46,289 bases of DNA from Chloroflexota bacterium (GTDB taxonomy: Bacteria > Chloroflexota > Dehalococcoidia > UBA2979): contig CANKAU010000016.1 in NCBI GenBank assembly GCA_947479915.1, forward strand, positions 1-46,289, in the 5' to 3' direction. Below, one piece after another: positions 34,128 through 42,463 of the stretch. Position 1 is the stretch's first letter. Each line of letters opens with the position of its first letter. The notes below the pieces were generated by a model. The model was given only the letters and a program-made list of their open reading frames with translations, was not told the DNA's origin and made no database searches. Made by a program: the position numbers and the translations under genes.

Positions 34128-34167
34128 TGTGAAATATCACAAACGTGGATTGCAGACGTACTAGATT
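34128..34167 (+). promoter_or_regulatory. activator-dependent promoter with CRP/FNR-like dyad
   Basis: TGTGA-AATA-TCACA (34128-34141) is a perfect dyad with a 4-base centre, as in FNR-type sites. TAGATT (34162-34167) is a fair -10; a start at about 34174 would place the dyad centre near -40, the class II activator position. There is no -35 match, which fits activator dependence. It would give the second binding-protein gene its own control. Confidence 0.5.
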
Positions 34168-34216
34168 ACGGAGGTAACGCTCTGCGCAGGGGGCGCATGG
34201 CTTACAGCAGAGGGAG

Positions 34217-35911
34217 ATGGATTTGAACGATCAGCTTTCCACGGTCTGGAGCCGCCGCCGGCTCCTGCGATCGTCCGCCGTTGGTGCTGCGGGTCTCGGC
34301 GCCGCGGCGCTGATTGGCTGCGGCAGCGCCCCGAAGGAAGAGCCGGCCGCGCCCGGCAAGGCTGCCGGTGCACCGTCCGCAACGACCGCGCCTCAGGCGA
34401 AGCGCAAGGGCGGCACGCTGAAGACCTCCATGGTCGCGGACCCGCCCGGGTGGGGTCTGTTCCAGGCGGCGTCCTCCACCGTGCAGGTGCAGAGCTACGC
34501 CTACGACAAGCTCCTCGACGTCGCGACCGGTCCGGGTAAGGACGGCTACAACGTCGAGTTGATCCCGCAGATCGCGCAGGCGATGCCGGAGACGCCGGAC
34601 GCGAACACCTACGTCTTCAAGATCCGCCAGGGCGTGAAGTTCCAGAACGTCGCGCCGGTCAACGGCCGCGCGATGACGACCGAGGACGTGAAGGCCTCGA
34701 TCGATACGCTGCGCACCAACAAGCAGTGGGCGCCGGACTACGCCGCCGTGACCGAGGTCACGACCCCGGACGCGAACACGCTGGTCGTGAAGACCAAGAC
34801 GCCGTACGCGCCGCTGCTGAACTTCTCGGCCGGTCACTACGGCTGGCGCATCTTCCCGAAGGAACTCGTCACCGCCGACGGCAAGGGTGACCACGAGAAG
34901 ACCGCGATCGGCACCGGCCCGTTCATCCGCGCTGAGTGGACGCAGGGCTCGAAGATCGTCTTCAAGAAGAACCCCGATTACTGGAACAAGGACACGATCG
35001 CGCTGGACGAGATCCAGTACCTCGTGATCCCGGACCAGGCGGCCATGTCCGCGGCGTTCCGCACGAAGCAGATCGACATCCTGACGGTGCCCCTGGGCGC
35101 TGCGCTGAACCAGGACCTCCGCAAGGCCGTCAGCAAGGACGCGAGCGAGCAGAAGGGCCTGGGCAACAGCCCGTGGGTGGCGCTGAACACCTCGAAGGCA
35201 CCGTTCAACGACATCCGCGTCCGGCAGGCGGTCGACTTCCTGTACAACCGCGGCGCCGAGGTGGCCTCCGTCCACCTGGGTGACGCTGACCCCTACGGCA
35301 CCGCGCTGCTCCCGTACCCGGACGCGCTGAAGCCGAAGGACTTGCCGGACATGATCCGCAAGTACGACATCGCCGAGGCGAAGAAGCTGCTCGCGGCCGC
35401 CGGCCTGGGCAACGGCTTCAAGACGACGATCGACATCACGCCGCAGTACTTCACGAACTCCGGTTACCAGGACTCCGTGGAGCGCTACGTCGGTGACCTG
35501 AAGGCCGGCGGCATCGACGCGACGATCAAGACGACCGAGTACGGCGTCTGGATCGCCAGCGTGTACCGCCCGCCGTTCAACTTCGATGGCATCCTGTGGG
35601 GCCCCGGCCGCTACTACGCGGATCCGGATCCGTACGTCGCGTACTGGCTGCACCCGAAGGGCATCGCGAACCAGAGCCGCGTCAACGACCCGGCGATGGC
35701 CGCGCTCGTCGAGAAGCAGGCGACGCAGATCAACCCGAAGGAGCGCTGGGAGACCCTCAAGGAGATCCAGCGCGTGGAGGCCAAGAACACCTGGTACCTG
35801 TGGCGTCCCACGCCGCAGACCTCGATCTGGGCGCAGAACCGCGTGCACGACTTCGCTCGGCACGAGGGCTACGACTCCCACGAGTTCTGGCCGGCCTGGG
35901 TCGACGCCTAA
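34217..35911 (+). CDS. ABC substrate-binding lipoprotein (SBP family 5), copy 2
   Basis: 564 residues from ATG 34217; TTG 34223 (third codon) is better spaced from GAGGGAG. Tat lipoprotein signal SRRRLLRSSAVGAAGLG, lipobox LIGC, then the same domain order as copy 1. Shared blocks include VYRPPFNF, GILWGPGRYY, DPDPYV and INPKERW. Differences concentrate in the middle (ITPQYFTNSGYQDS against NQYSQTAGYTDS), consistent with altered ligand range. It has its own promoter region and a cognate terminator. Confidence 0.93.
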   Translation: MDLNDQLSTVWSRRRLLRSSAVGAAGLGAAALIGCGSAPKEEPAAPGKAAGAPSATTAPQAKRKGGTLKTSMVADPPGWGLFQAASSTVQVQSYAYDKLLDVATGPGKDGYNVELIPQIAQAMPETPDANTYVFKIRQGVKFQNVAPVNGRAMTTEDVKASIDTLRTNKQWAPDYAAVTEVTTPDANTLVVKTKTPYAPLLNFSAGHYGWRIFPKELVTADGKGDHEKTAIGTGPFIRAEWTQGSKIVFKKNPDYWNKDTIALDEIQYLVIPDQAAMSAAFRTKQIDILTVPLGAALNQDLRKAVSKDASEQKGLGNSPWVALNTSKAPFNDIRVRQAVDFLYNRGAEVASVHLGDADPYGTALLPYPDALKPKDLPDMIRKYDIAEAKKLLAAAGLGNGFKTTIDITPQYFTNSGYQDSVERYVGDLKAGGIDATIKTTEYGVWIASVYRPPFNFDGILWGPGRYYADPDPYVAYWLHPKGIANQSRVNDPAMAALVEKQATQINPKERWETLKEIQRVEAKNTWYLWRPTPQTSIWAQNRVHDFARHEGYDSHEFWPAWVDA

Positions 35912-35952
35912 GCGTCACCCGATCGCGGCGCGGGCCGCATCGATGCAACACA

Positions 35953-35984
35953 CAGACGGCGCCGGGGCAACCCGGCGCCGTCTG
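35953..35984 (+). terminator. terminator of second binding-protein gene
   Basis: A 14-bp stem CAGACGGCGCCGGG/CCCGGCGCCGTCTG with a GCAA tetraloop, 41 bases after the stop. Its 22-base core equals that at 34009-34040, so gene and terminator were probably duplicated together. Confidence 0.8.
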
Positions 35985-36124
35985 CGCGTCCGGACGTCCA
36001 AGGCTCCCCGCGCGCTATTACCGCGCTTGTAGTGACGTGTGCGCCCGCGTCCTAGCGTGTCCCTCGCCGCGCGCATCTCCGCGCGATCGGCACGAGGTTC
36101 ATGCGACAGTCGGCGAGGTGCACG

Positions 36125-36952
36125 GTGGCAGGTCTACTCACGGGCAAGGTCGGGCTGGTCACGGGCGCGAGCCGCGGCATCGGCCGCAACATCGCCGTCG
36201 AGCTGGCGCGCGAGGGCGCTGACGTCGTGATCGCCGCGCGCACGGAGACGGAAGGCGATCCTCGACTGCCCGGCACGATCCACAGCGTCGCCGAGGAGTG
36301 CCGCGCGCTCGGCGTGCGCGCGCTGCCGGTGGTGTGCGACGTGACGCGCGAGGAGTCCATTGATGCGCTGTTCGCGGCGGCGATCGCGGAGTTCGGCCGC
36401 GTCGACATCGTGGTGAACAACGCGGGACTCAACTTCCCCGGCAACTTCATGGAGCTGTCGCTGAAGCGCTGGGACCTGCTGTGGAACCTCAACGTCCGCG
36501 GGACCATCGTCGCGTCGAAGCTCGCGCTCGACTCCATGCTGAAGCAGGGCAGCGGCACGATCGTGAACATCTCCAGCGTGGGCGCGGACCACGCCGGCAA
36601 GAACAGCAGCGCGTACGCGGTGACGAAGCAGGCGGTGCGCAAGCTGGCGCAGGCCGTGGCCGCTGACTACGGCGACCAGGGCATCCGCTCCTTCTCGCTC
36701 TCGCCCACCGCCGTGGTGTCCACGCCCGGTCACCGCTACGTCCGCGGCGCGAACGCGATCCCGCCCGAGCGCGCCGAGGCCGAGCACGTGATGGGCCGCG
36801 CGGTCGTCTGGATGGCCAGCGCGGAGGATGCCGTGAACTTCAACGGCGGCCACTTCTACAGCATCCCCCTCGTCGCCGAGAAGATGCGCGAGGACACGAC
36901 GTGGGACGGGCTGCGCAAGTTGCAGGAGACCGGCAAGGCCACCGCGCCGTAG
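36125..36952 (+). CDS. short-chain dehydrogenase/reductase
   Basis: 275 residues from GTG 36125 with GAGG about 6 bases upstream. Classical SDR: cofactor motif TGASRGIG (13-20), NNAG (98-101), and catalytic Ser150/Tyr164/Lys168 (NISSVGADHAGKNSSAYAVTK). The long loop after strand 2 (TETEGDPRLPGTIHS) is typical of SDRs near MaoC/CoA genes. NAD(P)-dependent oxidation of a hydroxyl or hydroxyacyl substrate; it could belong to the preceding catabolic block but has its own leader. Confidence 0.93.
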   Translation: MAGLLTGKVGLVTGASRGIGRNIAVELAREGADVVIAARTETEGDPRLPGTIHSVAEECRALGVRALPVVCDVTREESIDALFAAAIAEFGRVDIVVNNAGLNFPGNFMELSLKRWDLLWNLNVRGTIVASKLALDSMLKQGSGTIVNISSVGADHAGKNSSAYAVTKQAVRKLAQAVAADYGDQGIRSFSLSPTAVVSTPGHRYVRGANAIPPERAEAEHVMGRAVVWMASAEDAVNFNGGHFYSIPLVAEKMREDTTWDGLRKLQETGKATAP

Positions 36953-36992
36953 CGCGCCCTCGCACCTCGCACAGCGCGCCGCACGAGGTCGT

Positions 36993-38240
36993 ATGCTCCG
37001 CGCGATGAAGCGCGTGACGTGGCTCCTCGCCCTCCCGATCGCCGCCGCGACGCTGCTGCTCGCCGCCTGCGATCGCACGCCCCGCGCCGCCTCGACGGCG
37101 ACCAGTGCAGCGCCGACGGCGGCGACAGCCGCGACGCTGAAGATTGCGAGCGCTGAGCCAGTCGTTACGCGCACTCCGATCGCGCGGCCGGTCTCAACGG
37201 TCACTGCTATTGGCGAAGCGGCGATGCCACGAGCGCGATTCGTCGTGCAGCGCCGCTCGGATCTGTGGATCGTCTCGCCCGCCTCACCGGCGCGGACGCG
37301 GCTCGTTGTGAGCTCCGAGGGAGAAGTCGAATACGGCGGGACAACCCGCAAAGGCGATCTCTATTACGCCGTCCGTGAGACGGGGCAGGCACAGCAAGAC
37401 GGGAGGTTCGCGGTGTACCGCGTGAGCCTCGAAGGCGGCCCGCCCGTGAGGTTGTTCGATGTCGAGGCAACGTTCTTCTGGCTGACCGTTTCCTCGGACG
37501 GATCACGACTCGCTTACGCAGTGAACTCGCGCGAGCGCGGTCTCGCCGAGGTGTACATGCAGGCATTGCCCGGTGGCGCACCCGCGAGGCTCCTCTCCCA
37601 CGACATCAGTAAGTGCTTCGCCACACCACGCTCGTTCGGTGCATGCCTCAGTTACGCGACGGACTCGTGGTCGGCCGACGGGCGCTACCTCGCCGTCCGC
37701 AGCAATGCCTACGAGTGGAGTGAGGTGGGCTTTCTCGACACTGCCGCATCCGACTCCGCGATCATTCGCCCGTCGACATCCGCAGGTCGCGTGATGCCCG
37801 CGGGCAGAGTGCGTTGGCATCCCACGCTCCCGATAGCCTGCGCGACCTTGGCGAATGACGGTCCCTCGTGGGGCGCGTTTGTCTTTGATCTGCGGACACG
37901 AGATGTGTGGAGCCTCGACCTTGGCGTGCCTGTCGGCGATGCGTCCGTGAACGACTGCGCGTGGTCCCCGACAGGGGACCTTTCCTACTCGAAGAGCGCG
38001 AAGAGCGCCGACCAGCAGTCCCTGCTCCTGTTCGGGGCTGATTACGAAGCCCGCACGATAGGTCCGCTGCCCGGTCGGAACCGGTTCGCGCTCCCCGGGT
38101 GGCTTCCGGACGGAACCGGGATGGCGCTTGCACAATATGCAGATGTCCCGCGGCCTCCATTCTCCGTGCTTGGCCGGAGCGGCACTCTGGCTCCGCTCAA
38201 CCTCGACGCCGACACGATCCTCGACATCCTGCCGGAGTAG
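36993..38240 (+). CDS. lipoprotein with beta-propeller-like repeats
   Basis: 415 residues from ATG 36993 (ATG 37005 is the alternative). Signal peptide RVTWLLALPIAAATLLLAAC with lipobox LAAC, an Ala/Thr/Ser linker, then TolB/WD-like blades: RSDLWIVSPASP, TVSSDGSRLAYAVNSRE, ADGRYLAVRSNAYEW, SPTGDLSYSKSAKS, WLPDGTGMALAQY. Exposed on the outer face. Function unknown. Confidence 0.75.
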   Translation: MLRAMKRVTWLLALPIAAATLLLAACDRTPRAASTATSAAPTAATAATLKIASAEPVVTRTPIARPVSTVTAIGEAAMPRARFVVQRRSDLWIVSPASPARTRLVVSSEGEVEYGGTTRKGDLYYAVRETGQAQQDGRFAVYRVSLEGGPPVRLFDVEATFFWLTVSSDGSRLAYAVNSRERGLAEVYMQALPGGAPARLLSHDISKCFATPRSFGACLSYATDSWSADGRYLAVRSNAYEWSEVGFLDTAASDSAIIRPSTSAGRVMPAGRVRWHPTLPIACATLANDGPSWGAFVFDLRTRDVWSLDLGVPVGDASVNDCAWSPTGDLSYSKSAKSADQQSLLLFGADYEARTIGPLPGRNRFALPGWLPDGTGMALAQYADVPRPPFSVLGRSGTLAPLNLDADTILDILPE

Positions 38241-38278
38241 CCTCGACGCTCGCGCGGGGCGGGGGTAGCGTGCGGCGC

Positions 38279-39571
38279 ATGGCTGCCAGCGCACCGGTCG
38301 AGGCTCCCGCGCGTCCCCGCTTCTTCTACGGGTGGTACATCGTCGCGGCCGCGGTGGTGGCGCAGATCGTGTCGTCTTCCACGCAGGCGTACGCAGGCGG
38401 CGTCTTCCTCACGCCGATGACGCACGACCTCGGCTGGTCACGCGAATCGTTCTCCGCCGTGCAGACCGTCTCCACCGTGGTCACTGGCGTCCTCGGGCTC
38501 ATCATCGGCGGCATGCTGGACCGTCGAGGTCCGCGGTTGCTGATGACGTGGGGCTCGGTGATCGCGGGGCTGTCGCTGGTGGCGACGAGCCTCGTGCACG
38601 AGCCGTGGCAGTTCTACCTGATCCGCGGCGTCGGCCAGTCGATCGGCCTCGCGATGGTCGGCAACCTCGTCGTCAACGTCACCGTGTCGAAGTGGTTCGT
38701 CGCGCGGCGCGGCATGGCGATCGCGATCGCGTCGGCGGGCATCTCCATGGGCGGCGTCGCGATGACCCCGCTCGCGTGGTTCATCGATCAGTACGGGTGG
38801 CGACCGGCGTGGGTCCTGCTGGGCGTGTGGGTGTGGGTGCTGATGGTGCCCACGATCCTCGTCATGCGGAGCGCGCCCGAGCGCTACGGCCTGACGCCGG
38901 ACGGCATGTCACGCGACGAGGCGCGCGCGTTTGCGGAGCGCAACCGTCGTCCCTCCGCCTCGTCCGAGGTGCAGTGGACGCGCGCGGAGGCGATCCGCAC
39001 GCGTGCGATCTGGCTCGTCATGCTCGCGTACGGCATCGCGGGCATCGGCTACGGGGCCATGCTCCTGCACCTCGTACCGTTCATGACGGACAACGGCATC
39101 GCACGGCCTCGTGCGGCGCTGCTGTTCAGCGGCTTCGCGTGGTCGGCGCTGTTCGTGAAGTTCTTCTGGGGCTGGATGATGGACCGCTTCCACGCGCGGT
39201 ACCTGAGCGTCATCAGCTTCACGATCAGCGGCGTGATGATGGTCGGCTTCCTGCCGGCCGCCTCGATGCACAACGAGTGGGTGATGCTGCTCATGCTGAT
39301 CGTGTACGGCACGGGCGTGGGTGGCGCGGTGCCGTTGCAGGAGACGGTGTGGGCGTCCTACTTCGGACGGCAGCACCTGGGCGAGATCCGCGCGGTGGCG
39401 ATGCCGTTCTCGATCTTCTTCGGCGCGGGCGGGCCGTTGCTCGCCGGGACGCTCTACGACTGGAGCGGCAACTACATCAGCGCGTTCAGCGCGTTCGCCG
39501 CCTTCCAGATCGTCGGTATCGCCCTGATCCTGCTCGCACGCCCGCCGAAGCACCCCAGCGCGACGACGTAG
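38279..39571 (+). CDS. MFS transporter, oxalate/formate antiporter-like
   Basis: 430 residues, 12 membrane helices. FFYGWYIVAAAVVAQ at the N-terminus and GGMLDRRGPR in loop 2-3 are typical of the OFA/monocarboxylate branch of the major facilitator family. It likely carries a small organic anion. A GTG at 38270 would add three residues. Convergent with the anti-sigma gene. Confidence 0.88.
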   Translation: MAASAPVEAPARPRFFYGWYIVAAAVVAQIVSSSTQAYAGGVFLTPMTHDLGWSRESFSAVQTVSTVVTGVLGLIIGGMLDRRGPRLLMTWGSVIAGLSLVATSLVHEPWQFYLIRGVGQSIGLAMVGNLVVNVTVSKWFVARRGMAIAIASAGISMGGVAMTPLAWFIDQYGWRPAWVLLGVWVWVLMVPTILVMRSAPERYGLTPDGMSRDEARAFAERNRRPSASSEVQWTRAEAIRTRAIWLVMLAYGIAGIGYGAMLLHLVPFMTDNGIARPRAALLFSGFAWSALFVKFFWGWMMDRFHARYLSVISFTISGVMMVGFLPAASMHNEWVMLLMLIVYGTGVGGAVPLQETVWASYFGRQHLGEIRAVAMPFSIFFGAGGPLLAGTLYDWSGNYISAFSAFAAFQIVGIALILLARPPKHPSATT

Positions 39572-39573
39572 CC

Positions 39574-39593
39574 TTGAGGGGCGTCAGCCCTTA
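39574..39593. terminator. weak hairpin between MFS and anti-sigma genes
   Basis: TTGAGGGGC-GTCA-GCCCTTAG forms a short imperfect stem in the 19-base convergent gap; the anti-sigma stop codon is part of it. Confidence 0.35.
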
Positions 39594-40343
39594 GAGCTTG
39601 GTGCGGATGATCGCGGGAGTCGAAGGCTTCGGGCTGCCGCCCGCGGGCTCCACGGTGAGCGCGACTTCCTCGCCGCTCTTCAGCGTGAACTCGAAGTCGC
39701 CCTTCCACCAGCCCTTGGCGTTGGTGTTGCACGAGCCCAGGCTCACCCACTTGCCGTCGCGGATCGCCCAGACCTGGTACTGGCGTCCCTCGGGCTGCGC
39801 CTGCAGGCCGTCCATGGTCACGGTCACGCGCTCCGAGCCCTCGATGCCGGCGAACTTCACCAGCGACCCCGAGGGGGTGCGCGCCTCGTACGAGTAGCGG
39901 ACGGGCGGCTGCGCGGCGGGGGCCGTGCGCGTGCCGGTGTACCAGCCCGCGCCGAACATGACGAGCGCAACGGCGGCCGCCATGCCCATCATCCACCAAG
40001 TGTTCGAGCGCCCACGCGGCGCGAAGCGATCGAGCGCGGCCGGAGCCACGCCGCGATCGCCTTCGTCGAGGTCTTCGCCCGCATCGAGCATGTCGTCCTC
40101 GCCGTCGGCGAAGGCGTACAGAGGCATCGGGCCGGGGACGGCGCGGATGCGGTTGCGGAGCTGCGCGGAGGGCGCATCGTCGTCGAGCAGCGCGAGCGCC
40201 ATGCCGGTGGTCCGCAGATCCACGAGCTCGTCATCGTGCTCGCGGCAGCCGGCGAGGTGCGCGTCCACCTCGTCCATCTCGTGGTCGTCGAGGGCGTCGA
40301 GGATGTAGCCGGGCAGCAGATCGAGGATTTCGGCGCAGGTCAT
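39591..40343 (-). CDS. RskA-like anti-sigma factor
   Basis: 250 residues. N-terminal zinc anti-sigma domain: Cys3, GYILDALDDHEMDEVDAHLAG, then H-x3-C-x2-H (HLAGCREH) with His in place of the usual second Cys. One membrane helix (WWMMGMAAAVALVMFGAGW, about 116-135) and an extracytoplasmic RskA domain (QYQVWAIRDGKWVSLGSC). It holds the ECF sigma factor inactive at the membrane until proteolysis. The start overlaps the sigma stop by 4 bases (ATGA). Confidence 0.9.
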   Translation of the reverse strand: MTCAEILDLLPGYILDALDDHEMDEVDAHLAGCREHDDELVDLRTTGMALALLDDDAPSAQLRNRIRAVPGPMPLYAFADGEDDMLDAGEDLDEGDRGVAPAALDRFAPRGRSNTWWMMGMAAAVALVMFGAGWYTGTRTAPAAQPPVRYSYEARTPSGSLVKFAGIEGSERVTVTMDGLQAQPEGRQYQVWAIRDGKWVSLGSCNTNAKGWWKGDFEFTLKSGEEVALTVEPAGGSPKPSTPAIIRTKL

Positions 40344-40933
40344 CGCTGGACCTCCGTTCGCAGCGCGCTGCCGAGGCGGGCCATCGCGAGGCGGAGCCGG
40401 CTCTTCACCGTCCCCAGGGGGATCTCGTTCCGCTCCGCGGTCTCGCGCAGGGTGAGCGATTCGAAGTAGACGCTCTGCACCACGAGTCGTTGCTCCTCCG
40501 GAAGGGCTGCCAGCAGCTCACGCAGGCGGCCGCGCAGCGAGGCCTCCGAGATCGCGGTCACGACCTCGTCCAGCGCGGCCTCTGCGCGCTCGTCGATCTG
40601 TGCGAGGAGGCCGGTGTCCATGAGCGCCACTCGGGTTCCTCGGCGGCGGCGCACGGCATCGATCGCACGCCGGTGCACCATAGTCATCAAGAGCGAATCG
40701 ATGCGGCCCGCGGGTTCCAGTGTCGCTGCGCGCTCCCAGAGCTGCGTGAACGCCTCATGTACCGCATCTTCGGCCGCATCCCGGTCGCCCAGCACCCGCC
40801 GCGCCAGCGCGAACGCGCGCTGCCCGACGACGTCATAGAGCTCGGCGAGCGCTTCGGCGTCACCCTCGCGAAGACGCGCGGCGACGTGGGTGAGTGCTTC
40901 GTGCCCGTCCCCACTACTATCTCGCACGGCCAT
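40340..40933 (-). CDS. ECF sigma factor (SigK-like)
   Basis: 197 residues from ATG 40933. The upstream GTG at 40999 would lie inside the promoter described at 41002-41030. Region 2 (RRVLGDRDAAEDAVHEAFTQLW) and region 4 (LPEEQRLVVQSVYFESLTLR, then EIPLGTVKSRLRLAMARL) are complete. It is translationally coupled to its RskA-like anti-sigma factor, as in SigK/RskA systems. The putative target promoter in front of it suggests autoregulation. Confidence 0.92.
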   Translation of the reverse strand: MAVRDSSGDGHEALTHVAARLREGDAEALAELYDVVGQRAFALARRVLGDRDAAEDAVHEAFTQLWERAATLEPAGRIDSLLMTMVHRRAIDAVRRRRGTRVALMDTGLLAQIDERAEAALDEVVTAISEASLRGRLRELLAALPEEQRLVVQSVYFESLTLRETAERNEIPLGTVKSRLRLAMARLGSALRTEVQR

Positions 40934-41001
40934 TCGCGCTGGATCACCGTCCCGTGCGTTCGATCGCGCCTGATGACGCGACTCCTTGGCACCTCGCACA
41001 T

Positions 41002-41030
41002 AATACGCCGCGCTCCCGGGTTCGGTTTCC
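41002..41030 (-). promoter_or_regulatory. ECF-type promoter of sigma/anti-sigma operon
   Basis: On the minus strand GGAAAC (41025-41030) and CGTATT (41002-41007) with a 17-bp spacer, matching the GGAAC-N16/17-CGT pattern of ECF-dependent promoters. TATTAT overlapping the -10 could also serve a housekeeping sigma factor. Confidence 0.5.
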
Positions 41031-41115
41031 TGCGGGTGATCCGCCCGCCCGCATGCGGCGAGTAAGCGCTAACAGCCCCGCCCGTCTCGCGCGGGCCATC
41101 GGCGCCGAGGTCACC

Positions 41116-41568
41116 ATGGACGAGGCTACCGGTCACGCTCTCCCGCCCACGGAAGCGCTCCCGTGCGCCGTCGCGATCCTCGACCGCCGTCCAGAGTTCG
41201 CCCGGCTGATCGAGGTGCTCGTGCGCGAGCGCCGTCCCGCCGTCGAGGTGCGCGCGTTCGATGCCGAGGCGATCGAGGCGGCGCGCGAGTGGGTCGCGGT
41301 CTCGGAGGGAGCGGTCGTCGTGCTCGCCGACGCGGACGCGGCGGGCGGCGCGCTGGCCGATCGGGCCGCCACCTGGTCATCGCGGGCCGGGCAGGTCACC
41401 GTGGTGGTGATGGTCGGGCCGGACGGCGTCGCGGACTGCCCGCACGCCGTCGTGTCGAAGCCCGGGCACCTCGACGCGTGGCGCGCCTCGCTCGATGTCA
41501 TCCTCGGCGCAGCGGGCGCATGGCATACTGCCCCGCAATGGCGCACGCCCCCCGGCCCCACCTCGTAG
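41116..41568 (+). CDS. receiver-like protein, atypical
   Basis: 150 residues, GAGG 6 bases before the ATG. The alternation and landmarks resemble a CheY fold: VAILDRRPEF (acidic position after strand 1), VVVLADADAAGG (candidate phospho-Asp), VTVVVMVGP, and VVSKPGHLDAWRASL with the KP dipeptide near helix 5. The usual Asp-Asp pair and Thr/Ser are not clear, so it may not be phosphorylated. No output domain. The end overlaps the deacetylase gene by 31 bases. Confidence 0.5.
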   Translation: MDEATGHALPPTEALPCAVAILDRRPEFARLIEVLVRERRPAVEVRAFDAEAIEAAREWVAVSEGAVVVLADADAAGGALADRAATWSSRAGQVTVVVMVGPDGVADCPHAVVSKPGHLDAWRASLDVILGAAGAWHTAPQWRTPPGPTS

Positions 41569-42431
41569 TCATCGCCGCGATCGCGGCAGCGGTCGTCGCG
41601 CTGGGCGCGGCGTGTACCTCGATGCCGACGAACGCGCCCGCGACTCCCGTCGCGTCCGCCGTGCGCACCGATGCGCCGACGCCGGGTGCGGCGAGCGCCA
41701 GCGGCGCGTCGGGCGCATCCGCGCCGTCCGTCGTGACGACACCCACGGCCACCTCGACGCCTCCACCGGCACCGCCGCGGCTCGTCGTGCCGAGCGGGGC
41801 GGTGGAGATTGAGCGCGGCACCAGCGCGCGGTGGGAGATGGCGTTCACGTTCGACTGCGCCGCGAACTCCGGCCCGACGGACGAGATCCTGCGCGTGCTG
41901 CGCGAGGAGAACGTGCGGGTCACGTGGTTCATGGTCGGCATCTGGGCGCGCGACCACCAGGAGCTGACGAAGACCATCGCGCGCGAGCACGAGCTCGCGA
42001 ACCACTCGTGGGCGCACCCCGACTACCGCGACCTGACCGCCGCCGAGATCGCCGCCGACCTCGATGAGAACGAGCGCTTCCTCGTCGGGCTGACGGGCAA
42101 GGGGACGAAGCCGCTGTGGCGCGCGCCCTCCGGGGCTCGTGATCAGCGCGTGCTGGAGGCGGCTGCGGCGGCGGGCTGGCCGCTGCACATCTTCTGGACG
42201 ATCGGGCAGGACGCGCGTGGCGTAGTGACCGGCGATACGGGCGACTGGCGCGGCATCCCCGCCGCGGAGGTGATGGCGAACACCGTGCGCGCGGCGGGCC
42301 TCGGCCCCGGCGTGATCACGGTGAGCCACTGCGATGCGCCGAGCACCGCCGCGGTCATGCGCGACAGCATCCGCCTGTTCCGCGAGCAGGGATTGAAGAT
42401 CGTGACCGTCTCGGAGCTGCTGCGCCCGTAG
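41538..42431 (+). CDS. polysaccharide deacetylase lipoprotein (NodB domain)
   Basis: 297 residues. Lipoprotein signal HLVVIAAIAAAVVALGAAC, then an Ala/Ser/Thr/Pro linker to about residue 85. NodB fold: MAFTFDCAANSGPTDEIL (TFDC where TFDDG is usual, so the second Asp is lost), FMVG, and the metal His pair in NHSWAHPDY; then PLWRAPSGAR and a C-terminal ISHCD-like TVSHCD. Likely deacetylates a cell-wall or exopolysaccharide sugar. The start lies inside the preceding gene. Confidence 0.85.
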   Translation: MAHAPRPHLVVIAAIAAAVVALGAACTSMPTNAPATPVASAVRTDAPTPGAASASGASGASAPSVVTTPTATSTPPPAPPRLVVPSGAVEIERGTSARWEMAFTFDCAANSGPTDEILRVLREENVRVTWFMVGIWARDHQELTKTIAREHELANHSWAHPDYRDLTAAEIAADLDENERFLVGLTGKGTKPLWRAPSGARDQRVLEAAAAAGWPLHIFWTIGQDARGVVTGDTGDWRGIPAAEVMANTVRAAGLGPGVITVSHCDAPSTAAVMRDSIRLFREQGLKIVTVSELLRP

Positions 42432-42463
42432 GCGCGCCGCACCCCCTCGCGCGCGCCGCTTGG

